This document shows, in pieces, positions 1 through 8,024 of a DNA stretch of 10,711 nucleotides (the first letter of the stretch is position 1; every line of letters starts with the position of its first letter). Source of the DNA: JADHUC01 sp964617665 (GTDB lineage Bacteria; Planctomycetota; Planctomycetia; Pirellulales; Pirellulaceae). A program made the translations under genes and the position numbers. Under the pieces are notes generated by a model that did no database searches, was not told the origin of the DNA, and saw nothing but the letters and a program-made list of their open reading frames with translations. The stretch lies in the NCBI GenBank assembly GCA_964617665.1, contig CAZUAH010000484.1:1-10711 (forward strand), written 5' to 3'.

Positions 1-3000
1 TCGGCATCGTTCATCACTTCGTCAAACGCCTCGATCATCATGGCCTGCGTTTCGATCGGAGCTCGGAACCACCACCAGGACATCTCCAGCTCGCGCCAGA
101 ACATACCCATTTCCTCGTCAGTCACCGAGCGTTCCTTGATCGAACGCATGATCGCCACCGGCGTCTCCTGGTCGCCGAAGCGCTTAGTAGCCACGGCCAG
201 ATGCGCTTGCGATTGGCGGTTGGCGAGGCCCAACCAGTGCTCCTTGGCCTGACCAAGGAAGTAGTCCACAGCTTCCTTATGCTTGGCGTCGATCGCCTTG
301 TCCTTAAGGAAGAAGCTGCGACCGTACAAGTACAAAGCGATCCTGGGCGTCAGATTGTTTTCGTCCTTGCGTTCGCGCTTGATGATTTCGCGGTAACGCT
401 CGTCAATCCACTCGTCCAGGTGGCCGAGCGCCTTGACAGCCGATGCGACGTCGATGTCGATCCCCAGGTGTCGCATCCGACCAAAGCCCGTCGTGATGTA
501 CAACGTGATGTAGTCGTTGTCCGGGCCTCCGGGGAACCAGGGCCAAACGCCGTCGTCGTGCTGGAGTTCCGCGAGTTTGCGCAACAGACGCTGGGTCTCG
601 TCGTTTAATCGGTTGTCGTCGAATAGGATCCCGACGTTGCGCCGTGCTTCGCTTTCGGCCTTGGCCTGACGCAGCCATGGCGTTTCCTCCAGCATCACTG
701 CTTTCAAATCCTGGTTCTTCTCCATTGGGCTGTCCAGCGCCGGTGTGCCTTTCCACTGGTCAAAGATCCGTCGGATCTTCGGATCGGAGTTGGCGATGTG
801 CCGCGCCAGGCAGTTGGCGTACAGCCGGTTGAACGTCTGTTCGGTACACTCGTGCGGGAATTCCATCAGGTAAGGCAGCGCCATCACGGCATACCAAGCT
901 GGGTTGGAGACCATTTGCACTGTGACGCTTTGATGTTCAAGCGAATCGGACTCGCCGGATTTCCGCAGCTTGGTGAACTCGAACTTCTTGGTCTCCGGTC
1001 CGCGGATGGGCAGCGGCAGTGACTCGGTGACCAGGATTCGACGCGGCAGCACGGGCAGATAGCCTTCCTCGCCATCTGAAAGACGCCCGGTCGTGCCGAT
1101 GGCCTTGTACTTCAAAAAGCCCATGCCGTCCGGCACTCGAATGCGCCAACTGAAGCTGCGCGATTCTTTCGACGGGATATCAAAGTCAAGTACCTCGGTT
1201 CGGTTGGCCAGTTGCGAGTTAACGATATCGTCCGTACGAGCGTCGTAGAACCGCAGGCCCACGCGCCCGGTCTGGCGAGTCGGCGACTGGTTCGACACCT
1301 TGGCAGTGAATTCCAACACATCGCCCTCGCGCAAGAAGCGTGGCGGATTCGGTTGGACCATCAGATCTTTGGCCGTTACCACTTTGTCCTGGAGGAATCC
1401 GCTGCGCAAGTCACGATCGTGCGCAAACCCCTGGAACTTCCATTCCGTCAGTGCCTCGGGCATGGTGAATTCGAGTTTCACGACGCCGTCCTCGTCCGAA
1501 AGCAAATGGGGGAAGAAGAATGCGGTTTCGTTCAGGTTTTTGCGAGCCGAGACCTTGCTCAGGTCAGGCGCCTTCGGCTGACCAGCGCCTTTTGCCTCGG
1601 CCGCCTGTCCGGCCATCTCGCCGTCGGCCTTCGCCATCGCCATGGCAGGAGCGGCATCCTGCATCTCTACAGCCATCCCGTCCGCCATCGCGGTTGCCGG
1701 AGCTGGCGGAGCCATCATGCCGCGCGCCAGAGGCATCGCTCCGCCTCCGCCGCCAAGGCCGCGCCCATTGCGGCCGAAGAACTGAAATCGCCAAAGGTTG
1801 GCGGTGATGTCTGCGGGGAATGACCGATACGACAAGTTCACCGGTTTATTCCGCTGCGGCCAACGTCCTTGCAGATGCTGGAATCGCTTGATGCTGTTTT
1901 CAAACTGCATGTGCAGGTTCGAGCGGTCCGTGTAGAAAACGTTAAACGCTTGCTGCCAGGCGTGCGGCAGATAGGCGTCCAGCGAAGCGTCATACAGGCC
2001 CGCTACCATTTCGGCCACGGCCTTCTTCGCGTCCGGACCGGTGATCACCGCGGTCCACGTCTCCTTGTCCGCCGGCCCCAGCTTGGAAACGAAATGTTCC
2101 CATTTCACCGTCAGGTTCTTGTTCGACCATGGAACATCCACGTGGCGAGCTGTGAAGTAGGCTCGGTTCTCGCGCACCATGGTTACTCGCACCGTGAATC
2201 CGCCTCGCATTTGCTCGGTAATAGCCTGTTTGATCTGGACTTGGGTGCGATCAGCGTCCGTCCAGTAGCTCTGGATCAGCTTGCGCCGATGTTCGACTTC
2301 GACGAACGCGCGTGCCTTGCCATAGCCCGATCCCCAAACCGCCGAGAACTCGTCGCCCGGTTCACCGGCCCATTTTGGTGCAGCGACATGGTTCGGAATC
2401 TTGATGGCAAACCGCTTGGCGTTCGTATCCAGCACGTTCAGCGGCAGCAGGGCCGTTACTTCTTTGCCGAAGCGGTCCTTGGTTTCCAGTTTGGCCCGAA
2501 ATGCACCGGCTTCCAGTTCCACTGAAACCTTAGCGTTGCCCTCGGCGTCCGTCGTGAAGCCCGGTTCGGCCACGACGTCGCCTAACTCCCATGATTTGGT
2601 GTCGGACATATCCGGTGCCGGTTTGACGACCAATCCACCGTATGGCATCCGCGGGTGATGATGCCCGGTCAAGCTCGCTCGTTGGACGTTTTCCGGCGGC
2701 TTCAGCCGATAGATCTTCACCACGCCTTCGGCCACTTGGCCCTCGCCGTCCAGCGTCGTGGTGCGTATGGAAAGCTCGACCGGCTTGTCGACGGTTTGCC
2801 ACTCGTCGGCGGTAAGCGTCGCCTGCAGCGCCGTGTAGCCGACGGCCACTGTCTGGTCCGCGGAACGCGTTTCGCCCGTCGTATCCGTCACGTCCGCATA
2901 AACGCGGAAATGGAAAATCGGTTCGTCCTTCTCGGCCACGGACAAATCGGGTTTGGCGACGAACTTGACGGTAAACGAACCATCCGCTGCAGTCGTTGCC

Positions 3001-5240
3001 GAGCCGTGGTCGATTTCCTGGCTTGTCCTCTGCGGCATGCGCCAGCGATAGAACCAGCCACACCAGGGCGGAAACCGAACTTCGCGCACGACGCGGTATC
3101 GCACCTTAGCCCCGTTGATCGCAGCGCCGGTGTAAGCCGTCGCCGTGCCTTTTACTGTCACATCCGAATTCAGCTTGGCGGCAGTTTCCGGCTTTTCCAT
3201 CGTGACCTGGAACTTCGGCCGCTTGTATTCTTCAACATTGAAATTGGTCGCACCGCGCGGTTCACCCTCGACACGGATTGTCATGCGGCCTGTCACGCGG
3301 TCTCGCGGCGCCGTGAAACTACCGCTGAACGAGCCGTAGTCGTTCGTGCGATGTTGCTGTCGCGCAACCTCTTTGTTGTTACGGTCGGCGAAGATCACGG
3401 TCAACGCACGATTGGCGAGCGTCTTGTAGTTGTCCGTCTCCTGGTTGACGTCGATGCACAGACCTTTGTACTGAACGGTTTGACCAGGCCGGTAAAGCGA
3501 GCGGTCGGTGAAGAAGATCGTGCGAGTAAACGGGCGCGCCTTCATGTCTCGCTTGTAAGCGTTGTAGTCCTGCGCCGCCGCCAATTGCTGGCCTTGGGCC
3601 CGTACGACGAGCAGATAGCTCTGATTGTTGGCGGATTGGATCGCGAAGAAGCCGTTCTTGTCCGTCTTGGCCGTCGGCCCGGCGGCGCGAGGCTTGTTGC
3701 GAATTCGAAAATAGGACTGCACTTGGGCGTTCGCGACCGGCTCGCCCGAATTCGCTTCCAGTACGAAGCCCTCGATCATGCCGGCGCCGCGACGAGTGCG
3801 CATTACCAGCGCCAAATCGCTGACCCAGAAATCAGTGAATGTGACAACGTTGTTCTGATCGCTGAAGTTCGGATCGGTGCTGGCGATCAGGAAATAGAAG
3901 CCGGGGTCCAGATCCTTCGGCGGTGCGACCTTTTGCTGCTTCTCCTTGTAGTCTTCCGTGGGCGGCAAATCTTCGGACCAGGCCTTCGCGGGTGGTTTCG
4001 CCAAGAGCTGTTTGCGTTCTTGGGGGTTGAGCTGTTCCGGGCGGTAATTCTTCGACTTCAGACGTTCGTCGAACGAGTACGGGACGATGCGGAAGTGGAC
4101 CTTTGTCACATTGCGGTAGCGAACGTCGATTTCCGGCCACGGTTCGTTCCAAACGCGTTCGACCGAGACGTTGGATGAAGGGGCTTCGATTTGAGCGATC
4201 AGGTTGTGGCACATGATGCCGCCCGGTGAGTTCGGAAAGGCACTGGCGCCTCGTTGAGCCACCTTGCGCGCTTCGACCAACTCGCCCTTTTGCTGCAAAA
4301 CGGAAGCCAAACTATGCGAGGCGCGGGCCGATATCTGGTGGTCGCCCCACTTGTCGATAAACCGTTTGAGCGCCGCTTTGAATCGGTCGTTCTTCTCTTC
4401 TCCGAAAGCCTTGTTGTTGCCGAAACTCAATCTTGCCAGATCAGCGTCGATGAAGGCGGATTTGTCTTCGTCATCTTTGTGGAACGCCATCAGGTTCTGG
4501 TACAGCCGAATCGCCTTGACGACCGGCGACTCCTCGTCGGTCGTTTCGACCTTCCAGTTCATGAAGTCGTCGGCCGACGAGAAGATCGGGCTGTCCGCCA
4601 TTAGATCGAAGGAATCCTGGGGCTTGGCCGCTGCTTGTTCGCCCGAGCTGTAGAACTCCAGTGCGTTGTGGGCCAGGAAGTCGAACATAGTCGGCCGATA
4701 GATGTCCGGCGTCGTGCCCTTTTGTAGCAGGTCGTCATAGTCGGAAACCGGCGTCGCTTTCAGCGTCTTCTCGCCTGCCATGGCTTTGGTGAACTGCTTG
4801 TCGATCTCGACAAAGATCCGGGGCAGGTCCCAGGTAGTGAAGTCGTCGCTGGGCGATTCGGCGGTCCGGGTCCGCTGCATGATCCGCCAGCGATTGTGCT
4901 GGAAATAGTGCCAGTACCAGTTAGCCATCACAGCGTCCATCACCGGCTTCATTTCATCCGGCGCTTTGGCGATTTCTGCCTTCATGCGCGTGATCTTCTC
5001 TTCCGGCTTGTTGCCCTGAATGTTGCCTTCGTAGGCAATCCTGCGCGAAATCGCCTTCAAAGCCTCCGCATAGGCTTTCTCCTTCATTGCAGCCGGAATA
5101 ATCTCGTCCAGTTTCTCGATGGCGGTCTTGGGCAGCCCCTTCTTGATTGCGTCGTCCACCTCCTTCCAAAGATCGTCGCGGGGACCGGCATACGTGGCGG
5201 TCGTCAACAGCAGGACAAGCAGGATTGATAGCTTACGCAT
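1..5240 (-). CDS. Bacterial alpha-2-macroglobulin family protein, exported, C-terminus beyond window
   Basis: Large exported protease-trapping protein of the alpha-2-macroglobulin family, expected in the periplasm or at the cell surface. The gene runs off the left edge: 1746 codons are visible with no stop, and family lengths suggest a few hundred more residues are missing. Residues 1-18 (MRKLSILLVLLLTTATYA) form a signal peptide with no lipobox Cys, unlike E. coli YfhM, which is a lipoprotein. Residues about 20-350 are helical, with a TPR-like stretch near 309-350. A carboxypeptidase-regulatory-like beta domain lies near 488-555. The MG2 domain contains FFTDRSLYRPGQTV (Y583). A bait-type domain spans roughly 945-1110 and is followed by a Gly/Ala/Met-rich segment at 1156-1226. 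The A2M domain starts near 1230 (NETAFFFPHLLSDEDG). The thioester motif is HECTEQ, with C1465 and Q1468, followed by an alpha-helical thioester domain. The start at 5240 is supported by the signal peptide and a GGAG 10 bases upstream. Family assignment is firm; protease trapping is inferred from the family. A PbpC-type partner, common next to proteobacterial homologues, is not in view. Confidence 0.93.
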   Translation of the reverse strand, partial: MRKLSILLVLLLTTATYAGPRDDLWKEVDDAIKKGLPKTAIEKLDEIIPAAMKEKAYAEALKAISRRIAYEGNIQGNKPEEKITRMKAEIAKAPDEMKPVMDAVMANWYWHYFQHNRWRIMQRTRTAESPSDDFTTWDLPRIFVEIDKQFTKAMAGEKTLKATPVSDYDDLLQKGTTPDIYRPTMFDFLAHNALEFYSSGEQAAAKPQDSFDLMADSPIFSSADDFMNWKVETTDEESPVVKAIRLYQNLMAFHKDDEDKSAFIDADLARLSFGNNKAFGEEKNDRFKAALKRFIDKWGDHQISARASHSLASVLQQKGELVEARKVAQRGASAFPNSPGGIMCHNLIAQIEAPSSNVSVERVWNEPWPEIDVRYRNVTKVHFRIVPYSFDERLKSKNYRPEQLNPQERKQLLAKPPAKAWSEDLPPTEDYKEKQQKVAPPKDLDPGFYFLIASTDPNFSDQNNVVTFTDFWVSDLALVMRTRRGAGMIEGFVLEANSGEPVANAQVQSYFRIRNKPRAAGPTAKTDKNGFFAIQSANNQSYLLVVRAQGQQLAAAQDYNAYKRDMKARPFTRTIFFTDRSLYRPGQTVQYKGLCIDVNQETDNYKTLANRALTVIFADRNNKEVARQQHRTNDYGSFSGSFTAPRDRVTGRMTIRVEGEPRGATNFNVEEYKRPKFQVTMEKPETAAKLNSDVTVKGTATAYTGAAINGAKVRYRVVREVRFPPWCGWFYRWRMPQRTSQEIDHGSATTAADGSFTVKFVAKPDLSVAEKDEPIFHFRVYADVTDTTGETRSADQTVAVGYTALQATLTADEWQTVDKPVELSIRTTTLDGEGQVAEGVVKIYRLKPPENVQRASLTGHHHPRMPYGGLVVKPAPDMSDTKSWELGDVVAEPGFTTDAEGNAKVSVELEAGAFRAKLETKDRFGKEVTALLPLNVLDTNAKRFAIKIPNHVAAPKWAGEPGDEFSAVWGSGYGKARAFVEVEHRRKLIQSYWTDADRTQVQIKQAITEQMRGGFTVRVTMVRENRAYFTARHVDVPWSNKNLTVKWEHFVSKLGPADKETWTAVITGPDAKKAVAEMVAGLYDASLDAYLPHAWQQAFNVFYTDRSNLHMQFENSIKRFQHLQGRWPQRNKPVNLSYRSFPADITANLWRFQFFGRNGRGLGGGGGAMPLARGMMAPPAPATAMADGMAVEMQDAAPAMAMAKADGEMAGQAAEAKGAGQPKAPDLSKVSARKNLNETAFFFPHLLSDEDGVVKLEFTMPEALTEWKFQGFAHDRDLRSGFLQDKVVTAKDLMVQPNPPRFLREGDVLEFTAKVSNQSPTRQTGRVGLRFYDARTDDIVNSQLANRTEVLDFDIPSKESRSFSWRIRVPDGMGFLKYKAIGTTGRLSDGEEGYLPVLPRRILVTESLPLPIRGPETKKFEFTKLRKSGESDSLEHQSVTVQMVSNPAWYAVMALPYLMEFPHECTEQTFNRLYANCLARHIANSDPKIRRIFDQWKGTPALDSPMEKNQDLKAVMLEETPWLRQAKAESEARRNVGILFDDNRLNDETQRLLRKLAELQHDDGVWPWFPGGPDNDYITLYITTGFGRMRHLGIDIDVASAVKALGHLDEWIDERYREIIKRERKDENNLTPRIALYLYGRSFFLKDKAIDAKHKEAVDYFLGQAKEHWLGLANRQSQAHLAVATKRFGDQETPVAIMRSIKERSVTDEEMGMFWRELEMSWWWFRAPIETQAMMIEAFDEVMNDA

Positions 5241-5250
5241 GGCAAAGAGT

Positions 5251-5254
5251 CTCC
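5251..5254 (-). promoter_or_regulatory. Shine-Dalgarno-like GGAG of the alpha-2-macroglobulin gene
   Basis: On the minus strand GGAG lies 10 bases before the ATG at 5240. The spacing is slightly long but acceptable. It supports this start because the next residues form a clean signal peptide. Confidence 0.5.
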
Positions 5255-5315
5255 GTTTCCGAGATGGAGAGAAAAAAGCGCGCACCTTATACTTGCGGCC
5301 AAAACGAGGGTTGTG

Positions 5316-5321
5316 ATTATA
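5316..5321 (-). promoter_or_regulatory. Possible -10 box (TATAAT) upstream of the alpha-2-macroglobulin gene
   Basis: A perfect TATAAT hexamer on the minus strand lies about 75 bases before the start at 5240, in the 167-base gap behind the hydrolase gene. No convincing TTGACA-like -35 is found at 15-18 bases spacing, so this is only suggestive. If real, the macroglobulin gene has its own promoter and need not depend on read-through from the gene upstream. Confidence 0.25.
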
Positions 5322-5384
5322 GACGATATTACCCGTCAGATGGTTTTCGCGGGAAGAAAAAACGCGCAGGAACGGGCGAGTCGC

Positions 5385-5405
5385 GTGGTTTCAGGGACGA
5401 ACCAC
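5385..5405 (-). terminator. Small hairpin just after the 5408-7759 gene, weak terminator candidate
   Basis: GTGGTT (5385-5390) and AACCAC (5400-5405) form a 6-bp stem with a 9-base loop, starting three bases past the stop codon of the hydrolase gene on the minus strand. No T-run follows directly; the nearest (TTTTTT on the minus strand) is about 20 bases further on. It could be a weak intrinsic terminator or chance. Confidence 0.2.
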
Positions 5406-5407
5406 CG

Positions 5408-7759
5408 TCATTCGAGAGGGTGGACGTGGAGAAGTCTGGCTCGGTTGCTGCCCAAAGGCACCGGAAGCCGCCGTTCGCCTGGCTGAACTTCGGGCGATAG
5501 GAGCTTTCCGTCGAGCAGATCTCGGATCTCTGATCGAGCTGCCACTTGGAGTGTCAGATTGATCGTGCCATCAGTTCTGCCGAAGTAGTCAGCGACCAGT
5601 AGGACCATTTCCTTGCCTTGTCGTATGCCACTCACACGGCCCGACCCGTCTGCCCGGGCTGCTTCGCCGACGAGTTCGCCGTTGATCAGGATTTCCTCGA
5701 CCGGTGCAATAGCACGAACGACGCGGTTGTATGCAATCAGGCTTTCTGAGTCCCATACCCGACTGGACCAGAAGTAGGCACCGCGCGCCCCGTTACAGTA
5801 GCACTCCAACAACGCCCATTGGAAACTCTCGCCGGGAAATGTGCCTGCATCTCCGGGCGTCAGCCAAGGCAATACGTCGCTTTGCGGAAGATGCGCGCGA
5901 TCCTCTCTCACCTCGTTGCCGATCAGTTCGAGGTGGTAGGGATACAGACACGTGTAGGTCGACACCTGACTGCTTTGCATCCACTGTGGATACATGTCGT
6001 CGACCGACCAGACGTTTTGATAGGGGCCACCGGCGCGGAAGTCATATCCGCCAATCTCGAATTCAGGGTCGTTGCCGGTCTCCTTGACCGCTGCCCGCGC
6101 GGCGGTGATCATGTCTCGCCACATCTCGTTGCCCTTTGCCACCTGCCACGCTTCCCAGCTCTTCATGCCAGACGCGGCGAAGTCCGCTTGGCAGCGCGTG
6201 CACCTGCGACAGTCCACGGGACCCTGCCAGCCCCAGACTTCGATATCGAGAGACGTGAAGTGTGGCCGGGCACGGGCCATCGCTGCCGCGAATCGTTCTA
6301 TCTCGTTCTTGTAGTGCTGGCCTCGGTATGAAACGCACAGCTTGTCTCCGACGCTGCCGTCGGCGAACTGGTCGCAGATCTCGGGCGTCTTCGCGGCCCG
6401 ACTCGCCATGCGATGAAGCGGCGAGTCGATATTGACGATGAAGAAGCCTCGTCGGCGGGCCTCGTCGACCAGTTTCCAATCAGGATTGTCGTCTCGCATC
6501 CAATGAGCGAATAGCGAGAAGCAGTTCAAGCCCAGTTGATCCCACGCGTCCAAGGCTCCAGGCCATTTGGCTGTGGCGCCGGCGCTCCACCATCCCAGCC
6601 CGGCCATCATCCGCTTCAAACGGGGTGCCCGAGGTACTTCGACCGCATGAACGGGCAACTGTACGATTGCACTCTCCCAGTCAGCGTATTGGAAACGGTA
6701 GCGGAGGCTGCCGGCCCGGCCGTCTTTCCATCCGGGGGCTTGAAAATACAGGCGTCCAAACGTCTTGGTGCTCGATTTGACGGATCCGTTGAACTGATAA
6801 CGTCGGTAGCCGTCCGGCAGCATCTCAGGTTTGATTTGCCCCGATTCTTGTCCAGCAAGTTGCCCACCGCAGAGTTCGATCCCCGGCGGCAGTTCGATCG
6901 TCATGTCAAGCGGTTCGCCTTTCGGTTGGTCTGCAGGCATGACCACGCCGACGGGAACGGGCAGGCAGATGTTTGTCGCGAGTTCCAAATTCGGCTTGTG
7001 AAAGTAAGGCTGGGGATGGGTCACAGTGAAATCGCTCAGTTGGCCGCGATTCGGGTTCTGCGGCGGGTCTGCCGGCGGATGGCCACCCTCGTCCGGCTCG
7101 TCGGGCCCGTCGGTTGCGATCTTGTGCGGTGGGTCTACCATCGGCAAGCCGAACACATACAGCTCGTCAGTTGCGGCCAAACCGGTGACGTACATTCGCA
7201 GGCCCACCCAACGGCCGCGGGCGGCGAGATCCTGGAATCGAAGGCAGTGAATCCACCCCTTGCCCGCGTCGTCGGGTACGCCGAAACGTTGGAAGTCGGC
7301 GGTACGCCAGCGCGAGCACTCCGCCACCTTGACATAATGCTCGCCATCGTCGCTCACAAAGGCTTCGATCCAGCCGGGGAAGTTGATCCCGGCTTGAGGA
7401 GACCCGCCGAGCAGACGAATGGCGATTTCGTCGATTCGCGACATGCGGCCCAAGTCAACCGCAAGATTCACTCGGCCTCCGTACGACCAACCGACGGCTG
7501 TCGAATCGAACCAGATATGGCGGTCGGCTCGCTTGGTCAGTCTGCCGTCGGTCAGATCCACGGCATCCGTATCGTTGCGCTGAGTGAGACGGTAATTGGG
7601 CGCCGGGGCAAATACGATAGGCCGGCCTGCCGCCAGATTCGTTCGGCCCTCTGTCGGCGGCAATTCGTCGGCTCGCAGCCAAGGCGTCACGAGAAGGCCC
7701 GCACACATAAAAAGGATCCCGAGAATCACCGGCTTGTTCATATCCATCGTTTGCTTCAT
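5408..7759 (-). CDS. Exported multidomain protein with discoidin-like domain and putative TIM-barrel glycoside hydrolase domain
   Basis: Probable secreted or periplasmic carbohydrate-active enzyme of 783 residues. Visible order: signal peptide 1-30 (hydrophobic core VILGILFMCAGLLV); a discoidin-like F5/8 type C beta domain about 39-206, with the typical pattern of a named ligand face (VDLTDG, VDLGRMSRIDEIAIRL, WIEAFVSDDG, RWVGLRMYV); a Pro/Asp/Gly-rich linker 207-238; a second beta-sandwich region about 240-375; a probable TIM barrel about 380-685; and a C-terminal beta region to 783. In the barrel, SLDIEVWGW places E507 at a position suited to an acid/base, followed by C517, C520 and C523 in CRRCTRCQ. 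E644 and E652 in GESFQWALLE are candidates for the second carboxylate, ahead of GARGAYFWSSRVW. I do not recognise the exact family, and the substrate is unknown. Three in-frame Met codons (1, 5, 7) could start it; the first has GGGA seven bases upstream. It is co-directional with the ceramidase-like gene 265 bases upstream. Confidence 0.82.
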   Translation of the reverse strand: MKQTMDMNKPVILGILFMCAGLLVTPWLRADELPPTEGRTNLAAGRPIVFAPAPNYRLTQRNDTDAVDLTDGRLTKRADRHIWFDSTAVGWSYGGRVNLAVDLGRMSRIDEIAIRLLGGSPQAGINFPGWIEAFVSDDGEHYVKVAECSRWRTADFQRFGVPDDAGKGWIHCLRFQDLAARGRWVGLRMYVTGLAATDELYVFGLPMVDPPHKIATDGPDEPDEGGHPPADPPQNPNRGQLSDFTVTHPQPYFHKPNLELATNICLPVPVGVVMPADQPKGEPLDMTIELPPGIELCGGQLAGQESGQIKPEMLPDGYRRYQFNGSVKSSTKTFGRLYFQAPGWKDGRAGSLRYRFQYADWESAIVQLPVHAVEVPRAPRLKRMMAGLGWWSAGATAKWPGALDAWDQLGLNCFSLFAHWMRDDNPDWKLVDEARRRGFFIVNIDSPLHRMASRAAKTPEICDQFADGSVGDKLCVSYRGQHYKNEIERFAAAMARARPHFTSLDIEVWGWQGPVDCRRCTRCQADFAASGMKSWEAWQVAKGNEMWRDMITAARAAVKETGNDPEFEIGGYDFRAGGPYQNVWSVDDMYPQWMQSSQVSTYTCLYPYHLELIGNEVREDRAHLPQSDVLPWLTPGDAGTFPGESFQWALLECYCNGARGAYFWSSRVWDSESLIAYNRVVRAIAPVEEILINGELVGEAARADGSGRVSGIRQGKEMVLLVADYFGRTDGTINLTLQVAARSEIRDLLDGKLLSPEVQPGERRLPVPLGSNRARLLHVHPLE

Positions 7760-7766
7760 CGTCTTG

Positions 7767-7773
7767 TCCCTTT
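7767..7773 (-). promoter_or_regulatory. Ribosome binding site favouring the first Met of the TIM-barrel gene
   Basis: On the minus strand AAAGGGA ends 7 bases before the ATG at 7759. The alternative in-frame starts at 7747 and 7741 lack a comparable purine-rich site, so the outermost Met is preferred, although a start at 7741 (MNKPVILG) would give a more compact signal peptide. Confidence 0.4.
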
Positions 7774-7822
7774 TTTGAACGGCGTTACTCGGCCAATTCG
7801 TATAGCGATTGGAGAAGTCACG

Positions 7823-7844
7823 ATAGCGCGCGCGGACCCGCTAT
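7823..7844. other. Short inverted repeat in the leader of the TIM-barrel gene
   Basis: ATAGCG (7823-7828) and CGCTAT (7839-7844) form a 6-bp dyad around a 10-base GC-rich centre, 64-85 bases upstream of the start at 7759. It could be a leader hairpin or a protein-binding dyad. At this length it may be chance; there is no further support in the sequence. Confidence 0.2.
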
Positions 7845-7911
7845 GCAAGATTGGATGAGAGATTGGACCATCGGAAAGACCGGATCGAAAACAGAGTGTC
7901 GAAGAGTACCA

Positions 7912-7980
7912 ATTCGTTGCCGCCCTGAATTCGCGGGGAACATCTTTTCTTCTCCCAACGAATTCAGGGCGGCAACGAAT
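7912..7980. repeat. Perfect 22-bp inverted repeat with 25-base spacer
   Basis: The arms at 7912-7933 and 7959-7980 are exact reverse complements over 22 bases. Each contains GAATTC and the core CCGCCCTGAATTCG or its complement. The spacer is 7934-7958. The outer bases CCA (7909-7911) and TGG (7988-7990) can also pair across a 7-base bulge. The element begins 45 bases past the stop of the ceramidase-like gene and about 150 bases before the next start, so transcription through it would give a very stable hairpin. No T-run follows either arm, so it is not a classic intrinsic terminator. It may act as a transcript-end stabiliser, a factor-assisted terminator, or a dispersed palindromic or miniature mobile element. 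No target-site duplication is obvious. Confidence 0.85.
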
Positions 7981-8024
7981 GAAGAATTGGCTGTCGCGAA
8001 GCGGGTTGGTCATTTGGCGGAGCG

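Noticed and set aside
2655..4178. 507-codon open frame on the plus strand
   Set aside because: It is antisense to the alpha-2-macroglobulin gene, has the Arg/Val/Leu-rich composition of a GC-rich shadow frame, and shows no recognisable domain. The minus frame has clear family motifs throughout.
5286..5291. Second TATAAG -10-like hexamer before the macroglobulin gene
   Set aside because: No -35 partner at a usable spacing and a weaker match than the TATAAT at 5316-5321.
5348..5366. CGCG...CGCG dyad around an A-rich stretch in the 5241-5407 gap
   Set aside because: Only four self-complementary base pairs around an 11-base loop; expected by chance in GC-rich DNA.
6536..7858. 440-codon open frame on the plus strand
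   Set aside because: It lies almost wholly antisense to the discoidin/TIM-barrel gene and shows no domain logic or good ribosome binding site. The minus frame has a signal peptide and coherent domains.
7912..7980. The inverted repeat as a standard rho-independent terminator
   Set aside because: The stem is longer and the loop larger than usual, and neither side is followed by a run of T. A termination role is possible but not supported by the usual signature.
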